Shown: piece by piece, positions 17,825 through 26,620 of the stretch
How positions within the stretch are numbered: the first letter of the stretch is position 1
Layout of the letters: each line of letters starts with the position of its first letter
Assembly: GCA_016713035.1 (NCBI GenBank)
Contig: JADJPW010000001.1
Location: 1,302,001 to 1,366,000 of the forward strand
DNA from: Verrucomicrobiaceae bacterium
GTDB taxonomy: Bacteria > Verrucomicrobiota > Verrucomicrobiia > Verrucomicrobiales > Verrucomicrobiaceae
Direction of reading: 5' to 3'
Length of the DNA stretch: 64,000 nucleotides
Program-made: the position numbers and the translations under genes
The notes under the pieces: generated by a model
Told to the model about the DNA's origin: nothing
The model's database searches: none
Seen by the model: the letters and a program-made list of their open reading frames with translations, nothing else

Positions 17825-18760
17825 ATGTCCACCCCACTTGCAGCCTCATCCACGCGTGCCATGCGCCTCTCACTAGCGGTGGGTTTTCTCATGTTGGTGC
17901 TCAAAGTCGGTGCGTATGTGCTGACGGGCTCTGCGGCGATCCTGGGTGATGCAGCGGAGTCTGTCGTGCATGTCGCGGCAGTGATGTTCGCCACCTTCAG
18001 CCTGAGTTTACTGCAAAAGCCTGCGGATGACGATCATCCCTACGGCCATAGCAAGATCGCGTTTTTTTCCGCCGGCATCGAGGGGGCACTGATCATCCTG
18101 GCAGCGCTATTCATCATCTACGAGTCCGTACGGCGCTTGATCATGCATCTGCCACCGTCGAATCTGGACGCGGGCCTGCTGCTCACCACGCTGACTATCG
18201 CCATCAATGCGGCGCTGGGCTGGTATTTGATCCGCATGGGCAAAAAGGCCGGATCACTCATCCTCCAGGCCAATGGCAAACACGTACTCACCGATGTGTG
18301 GACCAGCCTCGGGGCGATCATCGGCCTGGGACTGGTGGCACTGACGGGGTGGTCTGGCTGGGACTCGGTCTGCGGCCTCATCATGGCGGGGAACATCATC
18401 TGGACTGGATACGGACTCATGCGGGAGAGCGTGGGAGGGCTGATGGACACGGCCGATCCACAGCTCAATGCCGCCCTGGATGCCGCACTGCGCCGCGAGA
18501 CACAGAAGCATGGAGTAGAGTTCCACGCCCTACGCCACCGTGATGCAGGGGCCATGCACTACGTCGAGGTGCATCTGCTCTTTGATGATGCCATGCTGCT
18601 GCGTGATGCCCACCGCACCGCCACCCAGATCGAGCATGCGGTGCAAGCCAGCGTGGATCACCCGGTGCTCATCACCACGCATCTCGAATGCCTAGGCGAT
18701 CACGATGAGCTGCATGAGAATGGGGAATCCAGTGACCCAAACCGCAAACTCGCTCCATGA
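17825..18760 (+). CDS. cation diffusion facilitator (CDF) transporter
   Basis: The 311-aa protein has six predicted membrane segments followed by a cytoplasmic ferredoxin-like C-terminal domain (about residues 212-295), the CDF architecture that exports divalent metals such as Zn, Fe or Mn in exchange for protons. The family motif DDDHPYGHSK follows the second segment, and HVLTD (H153, D157) in the fifth segment provides half of the transport site. The matching positions in the second segment are E45 and H49 (GDAAESVVH) in place of the usual Asp/His and Asp pair, so metal preference may differ. Its stop overlaps the start of birA by ATGA, so the two are translationally coupled. Confidence 0.88.
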   Translation: MSTPLAASSTRAMRLSLAVGFLMLVLKVGAYVLTGSAAILGDAAESVVHVAAVMFATFSLSLLQKPADDDHPYGHSKIAFFSAGIEGALIILAALFIIYESVRRLIMHLPPSNLDAGLLLTTLTIAINAALGWYLIRMGKKAGSLILQANGKHVLTDVWTSLGAIIGLGLVALTGWSGWDSVCGLIMAGNIIWTGYGLMRESVGGLMDTADPQLNAALDAALRRETQKHGVEFHALRHRDAGAMHYVEVHLLFDDAMLLRDAHRTATQIEHAVQASVDHPVLITTHLECLGDHDELHENGESSDPNRKLAP

Positions 18761-19530
18761 TCCCCCTCTCTGCGGATGCGCTGAATGTCCCCGAGTTGCC
18801 CTGGAATGTCTGTGTGCTCGATGAGGTGGGCTCCACCAGTGATTGGCTGAAGCAGCAGGCCGCGCAGCTGCCCACGGGCACGGTGGTCTTTGCCGAATCA
18901 CAGACCGCCGGGCGTGGCAGGCGGGAGAATCGCTGGATCACGCCACCCGGCCGCGATTTGATGTTTTCCATGCTCCTACGGCCCGATGCAGAGCTCGAAA
19001 AATGGCCCCGCATCACCACCCTGGCGGCGCTAGCGCTCTGTCAGGCCGTGGAGGCGGAGCTACCACTCTCCCCACGTATCAAGTGGCCGAATGACATCTA
19101 CCTCGATGGTGTAAAAATCGGCGGCTTGCTCGCAGAGACCGTCTCTGGACCAGCAGGCATGCTGCTGGTGCTAGGCATCGGCTTGAACGTCAATACGCTC
19201 GATTTCCCCCCAGAGATCGCCGCCACCTCTCTGCTCAAAAAGCTGGCTTCACCGACGCTGCGTGAGATCGACCGGAATTCACTCGCGGCGCAGGTCCTGA
19301 GTGCCTTGCACGCGGCTTTTCAGCGCATCGACAGCGGCTTCTGCGAGGCCGTGGCGGAGGTTCGTGAACGGAGCTGGCTGACCCAGCGCACCATCCGCGC
19401 CATGACGCCTACGGGAGAGATTTTTGGACGCGTGCTCGATCTGGATGAGGAAGGCCACCTCGTCCTCCAACTCGCGGATGGCAGCACGCATACACTCGCC
19501 AGCGCTGATCACGTCCGCGCCGTGTGCTGA
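18757..19530 (+). CDS. birA: biotin-[acetyl-CoA-carboxylase] ligase, class I
   Basis: The 257-aa protein attaches biotin to the carrier domain of acetyl-CoA carboxylase and other biotin enzymes. The biotin/ATP-binding signature is visible as ESQTAGRGRRENRW, followed by KWPNDIYLDGVKIGGLLAE and GIGLNVN, all in the canonical order. A small C-terminal SH3-like domain (about residues 208-257, IFGRVLDLDEEGHLVLQL) is present. There is no N-terminal helix-turn-helix, so this is a monofunctional class I enzyme that does not repress biotin genes. It overlaps the CDF gene by 4 nt (ATGA); the pairing does not suggest a shared function. Confidence 0.92.
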   Translation: MIPLSADALNVPELPWNVCVLDEVGSTSDWLKQQAAQLPTGTVVFAESQTAGRGRRENRWITPPGRDLMFSMLLRPDAELEKWPRITTLAALALCQAVEAELPLSPRIKWPNDIYLDGVKIGGLLAETVSGPAGMLLVLGIGLNVNTLDFPPEIAATSLLKKLASPTLREIDRNSLAAQVLSALHAAFQRIDSGFCEAVAEVRERSWLTQRTIRAMTPTGEIFGRVLDLDEEGHLVLQLADGSTHTLASADHVRAVC

Positions 19531-19648
19531 TGCAGTGCCGAGCCAATCCGGCGTGAATGGAATCCGCCCAGCCACGTCTGTGAAGGCGGTTTCAAGTAGG
19601 CAAAAACCGACTTGAAAGTGCCATAAACTTAAGAAATGTTAAATAACT

Positions 19649-20692
19649 ATGAAAACTCACGCCATTTTTGGCTCTTCTCGTTCGGCTATCGCCACTGCCA
19701 TGCTGTGTGTCAGCGGGGGCTGGGTTTCCGCGCAGTCGGCCTATTATCCGCAGACGCAGCCAGGCTATGGCACGCCGATGCCAGCCCCGAGCGGATACGC
19801 CAGTGGTTACTCCAGCAGCTACTCCCAGCCGCGCTCCGGTAGCTCATTAGACTTCATCCCACGCATGGGCCAGCGGGTAGGCCAGTGGTTCCGCAAAACC
19901 GTCAATAACATCCGCCATAGCAACACCTCGCAGCCGCAGTATTCGCATTCGCCGCAATACTCCCAACCGCAGTATTCGCAGCCCCAATACTCCCAACAGC
20001 CCCGCTACACACAGCCGCAGTATTCGCAGCCGCAATACTCCCGGCCTCAGTATTCGCAGCCGCAGTATTCACAGCCCAGCCCATCCTACCCCGCCGCCCC
20101 GTCGTATCCGCAGCCACAGTATCAGCGCCCACCTGCACCTACGCAGCCGCCTTCAGGGTATAAATATCCACCGACACCTGCACCGCAGACAAGGAGCCAG
20201 CCCCCTGCCCCAGTGTCGCCCACAAAAAACAGTCTGAGCTCTGCTAGCAAAAGCAGCACCAGCTCCAAAAAATACACTCCGCCCAAGGCTCCCACTTCCT
20301 CGAAAAAAACCGTCGCCAGCACACGCAGTAGCAGCAGCAGCAAAACCAGCACCACCAAGCCGAAATCCAGCACTCGGAGCACCACCACCCGCAGCTCGCC
20401 CCCGCCCACCAGCACTCGCAGCCGCGAGCCGGAGCTAGAGCGCGAGCCTGAAGTCGTCACCTCACGCCGCTCGGACTCCTCCACCAGTTCTTCGAGCACC
20501 TCCAGCTCCAAGAATGACTCCTCCAGCTTCGCCTCCTCATCCTCTAGCTCCTTCCTGAAAGGCAAGCGTGGCTCCAGATCTGGCCGAGTCGTCAGCCCCT
20601 ATCCGCCATACAAGGAACTCGATGTCACAGGCCTCGAAAGCGGCTCCCTCGCGCTCGATCCCACCACGCAGAAGGTTTTCGAAGTGCCGTAA
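19649..20692 (+). CDS. secreted Pro/Gln/Tyr- and Ser-rich low-complexity protein
   Basis: The 347-aa protein begins with a likely signal peptide (MKTHAIFGSSRSAIATAMLCVSGGWVSA, about 28 residues). It then has a Tyr/Pro/Ser-rich part, a short amphipathic block (DFIPRMGQRVGQWFRKTVNNI), about ten degenerate PQYSQ repeats (residues about 95-150), a Pro-rich segment, a long Ser/Thr/Lys-rich segment, and a more ordered C-terminus (VSPYPPYKELDVTG to the end). I do not recognise a family. The composition fits an extracellular, envelope-attached or matrix protein. The DNA over the PQYSQ region is a short tandem repeat and could vary in copy number. It lies between birA and rpoN on the same strand. Confidence 0.6.
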   Translation: MKTHAIFGSSRSAIATAMLCVSGGWVSAQSAYYPQTQPGYGTPMPAPSGYASGYSSSYSQPRSGSSLDFIPRMGQRVGQWFRKTVNNIRHSNTSQPQYSHSPQYSQPQYSQPQYSQQPRYTQPQYSQPQYSRPQYSQPQYSQPSPSYPAAPSYPQPQYQRPPAPTQPPSGYKYPPTPAPQTRSQPPAPVSPTKNSLSSASKSSTSSKKYTPPKAPTSSKKTVASTRSSSSSKTSTTKPKSSTRSTTTRSSPPPTSTRSREPELEREPEVVTSRRSDSSTSSSSTSSSKNDSSSFASSSSSSFLKGKRGSRSGRVVSPYPPYKELDVTGLESGSLALDPTTQKVFEVP

Positions 20693-20819
20693 CAATCGGC
20701 CACAGAACCCCAGGAGCAGATTTTCGCTCCTTTTGAAAAAAAGCCATCGAAGTTGGCCCGATTGCAGCTTTGGGTAATCTCGCAGCAGGTGACCCCGGTG
20801 CCTGCCGGCCTCCCAACCT

Positions 20820-22238
20820 ATGTCCAGCCAGGGCTTTCAGCAGATTCAGACTCAAAAACTCGCCCTCGGGCCTCAGATGCAGCAAAGCCTGCAAATCCTG
20901 CAGGCTCCGACTCTGGAGCTACGCCAAATTATCCAGCAGGAGGTCGAGCAAAACCCTGTCATCGAGCTCGAGTCCCCCGAGACCTCTCTCGAAGACGCCA
21001 TCCCTAATGACCCCGATGATCGCAGCGGCGATCAAGACGATCTCGCCAGTGCCAGCCAGATGGACGATGAATGGCGTGAGTACTGGCAGCAGAGCCGCCA
21101 GCAGAATCTCGCCCGCCGCAGTGATGACCAGGAGCGCTGGCAATTCATGATGGACAGCATTGTGGCCCCCACCACGCTGCAGGAGCACCTACTCTCCCAG
21201 CTCCACACCGCCGAGGTCAGCCATCCACACATCACCGAGCACGTGGAGTACCTCATCGGCAATCTCGATGACCGCGGCTTCCTCAATACCAAAATCGGTG
21301 ACATCAGCCTCGCGCAGGGCATCCCCATCGCCGAGCTCGAGGAGGCCAAGCGCCTCCTCCAGAGCTTTGACCCCGTCGGCATCGGCTCCGAGGATCTGCG
21401 TGAGTGCCTACTGGCCCAGCTCGAGCGCATTGGCAAAAAAAACACCCTCGTTTGGCACGTCGTCGATCAGCACCTAGAGGAATTAGCCGCCAAGCATCAT
21501 CCCCTCATCGCACGGAAGCTCAGCGTCCCGCTCGATCAGATCATCCGTGCCGCAGATTTCATCAGCACGCTCGATCCACGCCCCGCGCAGCGCTTTGCCA
21601 CCTCTGACAATCACTACGTCACCCCCGATGTCGTGGTCGAGCGTCAAAACAACACCTGGGTCGCCGTCATGCGCAATGATGACCTGCCCCGCCTCCGCAT
21701 CAGCAACACCTACAAAGACCTCATCAGTCAAGAAGGCTCCAGCAGCGAAGTGAAGGACTACGTGCGGGATAAAATCCGTGGCGGAAAATTCCTCATCCGC
21801 TGCATCCAGCAGCGCCAGCAGACCATTCATAAGATCGCCACAGAGATCCTCCGCCATCAGCGTGACTTCCTGGACAAAGGCGCAGGCCATCTCAAATCAC
21901 TCAACATGGCCACCGTCGCGGCGGATGTCGGCGTGCATGAGACCACCGTCAGCCGCGCCATCGCGGGGAAATACATCGCCACACCTCACGGCGTCTTTGA
22001 GCTGCGCTACTTCTTCACCCACGGCGTGAAGACCGAGTCCGGTGAGGACATGAGCAGCACCAGCGTCAAAAATGCCATCACCGACCTCGTGAAGGCCGAA
22101 TCGGGCAAAAAACCCCTCAGTGACGACAAGCTCACCAAGCTACTCGAAAAACAGGGCATCCAAGTCGCCCGCCGCACCGTCGCGAAATATCGCGAAGCAC
22201 TCGGCATCCTCCCCAGTCACCTGCGAAAGAGCTTCTGA
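20820..22238 (+). CDS. rpoN: RNA polymerase sigma-54 factor
   Basis: The 472-aa protein has the three sigma-54 regions in order. Region I is the Gln-rich activator-interacting segment (QIQTQKLALGPQMQQSLQIL ... IIQQEVEQNP). A core-binding domain occupies the middle (about residues 110-310). The C-terminal DNA-binding part has a helix-turn-helix (VGVHETTVSRAIAGKY) and the RpoN box ARRTVAKYRE near the end. It directs core polymerase to -24/-12 promoters that need enhancer-binding ATPases. Length is normal. It follows the low-complexity protein gene by 127 bp and precedes an NlpC/P60 gene by 97 bp. Confidence 0.95.
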   Translation: MSSQGFQQIQTQKLALGPQMQQSLQILQAPTLELRQIIQQEVEQNPVIELESPETSLEDAIPNDPDDRSGDQDDLASASQMDDEWREYWQQSRQQNLARRSDDQERWQFMMDSIVAPTTLQEHLLSQLHTAEVSHPHITEHVEYLIGNLDDRGFLNTKIGDISLAQGIPIAELEEAKRLLQSFDPVGIGSEDLRECLLAQLERIGKKNTLVWHVVDQHLEELAAKHHPLIARKLSVPLDQIIRAADFISTLDPRPAQRFATSDNHYVTPDVVVERQNNTWVAVMRNDDLPRLRISNTYKDLISQEGSSSEVKDYVRDKIRGGKFLIRCIQQRQQTIHKIATEILRHQRDFLDKGAGHLKSLNMATVAADVGVHETTVSRAIAGKYIATPHGVFELRYFFTHGVKTESGEDMSSTSVKNAITDLVKAESGKKPLSDDKLTKLLEKQGIQVARRTVAKYREALGILPSHLRKSF

Positions 22239-22335
22239 GCTCGGACAAACTTCCTGCGAGTGCCTCTCAGCGAGCCGGCAAAGCAGACAGCGCCATTTTT
22301 TGCTTCCCGCACCGATTTGCCGCGTAGCATGAGGC

Positions 22336-23055
22336 ATGAAAAAACGTGATTGGCTCATTCTCTCGCTCGCAGCAGCAGTCCCTCCACTTTGCAAAGCGCA
22401 GGAGGCCGTGAAACTGCCAGCGATGGTTTCCAGCTTGGAAGCAGAGGAATTGCAAGACTTCGCCCAGATGCCTCCACGGGTGCAAAAAATCATCCGCACC
22501 GCCTTAGCGCTCACCAAGCGCCAGCTCACCTACCTGCTAGCCTCGCACGACCCCGAGCGCGGAGGCATGGACTGCTCCGGCTCCATCTACCGCGTGCTCA
22601 TGGATGAAAAAGTGCCCCAAGTGCCACGCCAGTCCGATGAGATGTGTCTCTGGACCCAGCAATCAGGCACCTTCCAGCGCACAGCGGGCGTGCAGAAGCT
22701 CGATGAGCCCATTTTTGCCAAAATGCAACCCGGCGACCTACTGTTCTGGGCGCGGCGCGATGGCGAAGTCCCCGGCCGCAAGTTGCCCGTCACGCATGTG
22801 ATGCTCTACCTCGGCAAGCGGGCCAAAGACGGCAAACCGCTCATCTACGGCTCCAGCGATGGCCGCAGCTACGACGGCCAAAAGCGCCGTGGCGTCAGCG
22901 TCTTCGACTTCACCCTACCGAAGAAAGACTCCGTCACCGAGCTCTACGGCTACGGCACCATCCCCGAAATCAAGAAGCCGAAAACCGAGCCCAATCCCAA
23001 GACAAAAACCACCACCTCAAAGCCCAAGGCCAAGAAATCCACTCTCGACAGATAA
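22336..23055 (+). CDS. secreted NlpC/P60-type cysteine peptidase
   Basis: The 239-aa protein has a signal peptide (MKKRDWLILSLAAAVPPLCKA). The C40-type catalytic core is visible: the nucleophile Cys in GGMDCSGSIYRVL (about residue 79), the His in PVTHVMLYLG (about 154), and an MQPGDLLFW strand between them. A helical region lies before the core, and a Lys/Pro/Thr-rich tail follows (about 213-239). NlpC/P60 enzymes cut the stem peptide of peptidoglycan, usually between D-Glu and the diamino acid, so a wall-remodelling role is likely. The basic tail may help it hold to the wall or membrane. Confidence 0.85.
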   Translation: MKKRDWLILSLAAAVPPLCKAQEAVKLPAMVSSLEAEELQDFAQMPPRVQKIIRTALALTKRQLTYLLASHDPERGGMDCSGSIYRVLMDEKVPQVPRQSDEMCLWTQQSGTFQRTAGVQKLDEPIFAKMQPGDLLFWARRDGEVPGRKLPVTHVMLYLGKRAKDGKPLIYGSSDGRSYDGQKRRGVSVFDFTLPKKDSVTELYGYGTIPEIKKPKTEPNPKTKTTTSKPKAKKSTLDR

Positions 23056-23258
23056 ATAGAGACAGGAGAACGACGCATCGGGCAGTGAGTCATCCGTTTT
23101 AGGATTTTATTAACCTGCTCCCAAACCGTCTGAATCAGCGTCCAATGAGCGTCCTATCAGCGGTTTAAAACTGTCCGCTTCAATTCTTCGCATTCATTTC
23201 CAATTTACCGCAACCTCATGAAAGGCCGGTGGCGGAACATCCGATCAGCACTTGCGAC

Positions 23259-24167
23259 ATGACCACCTTTCTTGATCCCGCCGCGCTCATGCGCATCAAA
23301 TCGCTCGAACTGCGGGCCAAGGTCGTCGTCGAGGGGCTCTGGAAAGGCATGCATCGCAGTCCGTATCACGGCTTCTCCGTCGAGTTCTCCGAATACCGCG
23401 CTTACGTGCAGGGCGATGATCCGCGCTACATCGACTGGAAGGTGCTCGCTCGCAGCGACCGCACCTACATCAAGAAATTCGAGGACGAGACGAATCTGCG
23501 CTGCCAGCTCGTCATCGATCACAGCAAGTCGATGAAATATGGCTCGCAGGGCTACACGAAGGCGGACTACGCATCCACCCTGGCTGCCACGCTCGCCTCC
23601 TTCCTCATGAAACAAGGCGATGCCGCTGGGCTGACCACCTTTGCCGATGGCGTCGAAGAACACCTACCACCGCGCAATCGCCCTGGCCACCTACGCCGCA
23701 TCATCACCGAGCTGGAGCGTCCCGCAAAGGCCGCTGGCACCTCGCTCGATCTCTCCGTCGGCCAGCTCGCCGATCTGCTGCGGAAGCGCGGCATGATCTG
23801 CCTCATCACCGATCTACTCGCCCCCATCGAGCACTTGGAGAAGCAGCTCGCCCTCCTAGGAGCGATGGGGCATGACCTGGTGCTCTTTCACCTCATGGAC
23901 CGTGCGGAGATCGACTTCACCTTTGAAAAGTCCGCGCACTTCCGCGATGCCGAGACGGGCGCTGAGCGCTTCATTGACCCACAAATCGCCCGCGAAGGCT
24001 ACTTGCAGCGCCTTCAGGCCCACCGTGACACCATCCAGGCCGCCACCGATCGTCACAACGTCGAGTACCACTTCTGCCCCACCGATCGCCCTCTCGAAGA
24101 AGTGCTCTTCGACTTCCTCAGTGTCCGTCAGCGCAAAAAAACCTCCAAGCGTCTTTCTGCCGCCTAA
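23259..24167 (+). CDS. DUF58 domain protein (BatA/aerotolerance set)
   Basis: The 302-aa protein has the DUF58 core, including HRSPYHGFSVEFSEYRAYVQGDDPRYIDWKVLARSDR and the vWA-like metal motif DHSKSM. I chose the ATG at 23259 (MTTFLDPAALMRIKSLELRAK), where homology starts, over the GTG at 23229. DUF58 proteins are normally encoded beside a MoxR AAA+ ATPase and vWA membrane proteins. Here the BatA-like and DUF4175 genes follow, but no moxR lies just upstream; it may be elsewhere. The role is assumed to be chaperone-like assembly or envelope stress response; the precise substrate is unknown. Confidence 0.85.
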   Translation: MTTFLDPAALMRIKSLELRAKVVVEGLWKGMHRSPYHGFSVEFSEYRAYVQGDDPRYIDWKVLARSDRTYIKKFEDETNLRCQLVIDHSKSMKYGSQGYTKADYASTLAATLASFLMKQGDAAGLTTFADGVEEHLPPRNRPGHLRRIITELERPAKAAGTSLDLSVGQLADLLRKRGMICLITDLLAPIEHLEKQLALLGAMGHDLVLFHLMDRAEIDFTFEKSAHFRDAETGAERFIDPQIAREGYLQRLQAHRDTIQAATDRHNVEYHFCPTDRPLEEVLFDFLSVRQRKKTSKRLSAA

Positions 24168-24176
24168 TTCGACTCC

Positions 24177-24236
24177 TACTCTTCCTCCTACTCCTACTCT
24201 TCCTCCCTTATTTTGCTGGGAGTAGGAGGAAGAGTA
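24177..24236. repeat. 18-bp perfect inverted repeat, polypyrimidine/polypurine
   Basis: Positions 24177-24194 and 24219-24236 are exact inverted copies (TACTCTTCCTCCTACTCC on the left) separated by 24 nt. The arms are strictly pyrimidine- or purine-biased apart from TA steps. It lies between the DUF58 and BatA-like genes, so it would form a hairpin in their shared transcript. Confidence 0.65.
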
Positions 24237-24269
24237 AGAGGAGGAGAAAGATTCCATACAAAGTCATCC

Positions 24270-26271
24270 ATGTCCTGGCTCTTTCCACTCTACCTCGCAG
24301 GTGCCGCAGCGGTCATCGCGCCCATCCTGCTGCACCTGCGCCGCCGCCCGCCGCAGGATCGCGTGGAGTTCAGCTCGCTGCTCTTTCTCGATGCCCAGAC
24401 GCCGGTGCCCGTGAGCAAGCGTAGGCTCGAAAACTGGCTCCTGCTCGCTACTGCGCTGCCTTGCGCTCATTTTGCTCGCCTTGATGTTCTCGCGACCCTT
24501 TCTCCAGAGCGACTCCGCCACAACTGCATCGCCAAACAGCGCCACGCTCATCCTACTCGACCGCAGCGCCTCCATGCGCCGCGCGGACTTGTGGCCCCAA
24601 GCCCTCGCCCAGGCCGAAAAGCAGCTCCAAGCCGCCAAACTCACGGATCGCGTCGCTTTGGCTGTTTTTGACCGCGACTTCACCTCCGTGTGGTCTTTCG
24701 ATGAAGATCGGCAATCTCCCGCGAATCGGCGCAGCGCCATCCAGAGCCGTCTTGCGGCCCTCACACCGACTTGGAGTGCCACGCAGCTCGACCGCGCTCT
24801 GATCGCGGCGGTGCCCAGTTTTGACTCCAGCACCGCCACGCTGCAAAAGCGCATCCATCTCATCTCGGATCTCCAAGAAGGCAGCAAGCTCGATGCCCTT
24901 CGCTCCATCGCTTGGCCGGCCGAGCTCACGCTGAGCGTCCATCGCCTCGATTTGGCCTCCAAAGACAATCTCAGCCTCGCACTCGCCGCGAGCGAGCCAG
25001 ACGGAGCCTCCGACGCACGCATCCGCCTGCGTTTATCCAACACTCGCGACTCACAGCTCCGTGACTTCGCACTCTCTTGGGATGGCGCAGCGAAAGCGGA
25101 CACCATCACTGCGCAGATACCACCCGGAGCCTCCCGCATCATCTCCGCACCGCCAAACACCACGCAGGCCACCACACTCACGCTCACCGGCGACACGCAT
25201 GACTTTGACAATCGCCTCTTCATCGCCCCGCCACAGCCACGCAGCGTGCGCATCCACTTCCTCGGCAAAGACGCCACGCGTGATGAAGCTGCCGCGCCGC
25301 TCTACTACCTCGCTCGTGCGCTGCAGCCCACCGCCACACTCGCCCCCGTGCTCACGGCGGATGAAAAAATGCCCGCCCAGGCCCCGGATATGCTCTTCAT
25401 CGTCGGCAGTGCACCAGCCGCTGGCTTGCGAGACTACATCGAGCGCGGCGGCTTCCTCATCACCGTCCCCAGCGATGCCGCTTTGCTCAAATCCCTGCTG
25501 CAAACTGATCTCACCATCACGCCAGACACCAGCGACGACTACCGCATGCTCGGCGATGTCAAAACCGACCACTCATTACTAAAACCCTTCGCCGACCCTA
25601 AACTCCGCGACTTCACCAAACTCCGCTTTTGGAAGCATCGCATCATCGCTGGACCGAATCAGGAATCAGGAATCCAAAATCTGGAATCCTTAGCCACCTT
25701 CGACAATGGCCACCCAGCCATCCTCAGCACCCGCATCGGCAAAGGCACGCTCATCGTCCTCGCCGCCGGTTGGCATCCCGCAGACAGCCAACTCGCCCTC
25801 AGCACGAAATTCGTCCCGCTTCTCTACGGTTGGCTCTCTGCCGCAGGTTTCAGCCATGATCCGACTGCCACGCTGCTCGTCGGCGATGCCTTGCCGCTCG
25901 CTGCCGATCAAGCCCACACACTCATCGACCCCGCAGGTAAAACCCACAGCCTCAAGCCCGGTGAAAGCTTCACCACCACGCAAATCGGCCTTCATCAGCT
26001 CCAGAGCACGCCGAAGCAGACCTTCGCCGTCAACCTCTCGCCCGATGAGAGCCGCACCCTACCGCTCGATCCGCAAAAACTCACCGAATACGGCGTCAAG
26101 CTCACCACCGATGCCGAAAGCACCGCAAGCGCCGCCACCTCCGCTCAGCGCCTCACCGCCACCGACACCGAGCAGCGCCAGAACCTCTGGTGGTGGTTCC
26201 TCATCGCCCTTTTAGCCATCCTCCTGCTCGAAACCGCCCTCGCCACCCGTTCCCAACCCGCCGCAGCCTAG
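24270..26271 (+). CDS. BatA-like vWA membrane protein, split by a frameshift
   Basis: The N-terminus MSWLFPLYLAGAAAVIAPILLHLRRRPPQDRVEFSSLLFL is the standard BatA start, with the first membrane segment and the HLRRRPP turn. The frame breaks near 24450, where one extra base (or two missing) sits between LENWLLLA and LRCLALILLALMFSRPFLQ; reading across it restores the second membrane segment. The vWA metal motif LLDRSASM follows, then a long periplasmic region, and a final membrane segment (WWWFLIALLAILLLETALA) near 26190-26250. In the downstream frame alone a start at 24472 is possible but would lack the first membrane segment. It lies between the DUF58 and DUF4175 genes. I read it as one gene with a sequencing indel. 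Confidence 0.75.
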
Positions 26272-26332
26272 CTCTTTCCCAATTTTCAGTTCTCAGTTTT
26301 CAGTTTTCAATCCCCACCGCTCCATCATCGCC

Positions 26333-26578
26333 ATGAGCCTCACGCCCCATAGCAAGCCTCTACACTTCGGCTGTGGCTTCCTTTTCGGCATCGGCATCGC
26401 CACCCTTATTTGGCTCATCAGTATGGACACCTTCACCAGCGTCCCGTGGTTGCCACTCACCGCCGTCGGATTCATCACCGCCACGCTCGCCATGTTCCAA
26501 GGTGAAACCTTTTGGTCTGCCGCCTCTTCCATCATCAGCACCCTCTCCACCTGGTCCGGCAAACCACCCCGACACTAA
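26333..26578 (+). CDS. small hypothetical membrane protein
   Basis: The 81-aa product has two hydrophobic stretches (about residues 12-30 and 38-54) and no recognised family. It sits between the BatA-like and DUF4175 genes on the same strand, 61 bp after one and 42 bp before the other, and its codon use matches theirs. The upstream spacer contains short TTTTCAG-type direct repeats (about 26283-26310). Position suggests it is part of the same membrane set, but that is all that can be said. Confidence 0.55.
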   Translation: MSLTPHSKPLHFGCGFLFGIGIATLIWLISMDTFTSVPWLPLTAVGFITATLAMFQGETFWSAASSIISTLSTWSGKPPRH

Positions 26579-26620
26579 TCTTCTCTCCTCTATCTTCTCT
26601 CTTCTCTTCCCTCCGCCCCC

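Noticed and set aside
19950..20080. CRISPR-like short repeats
   Set aside because: The repeated CAGTATTCGCAGCC-type units are in-frame codons of the PQYSQ protein repeats, with no unique spacers.
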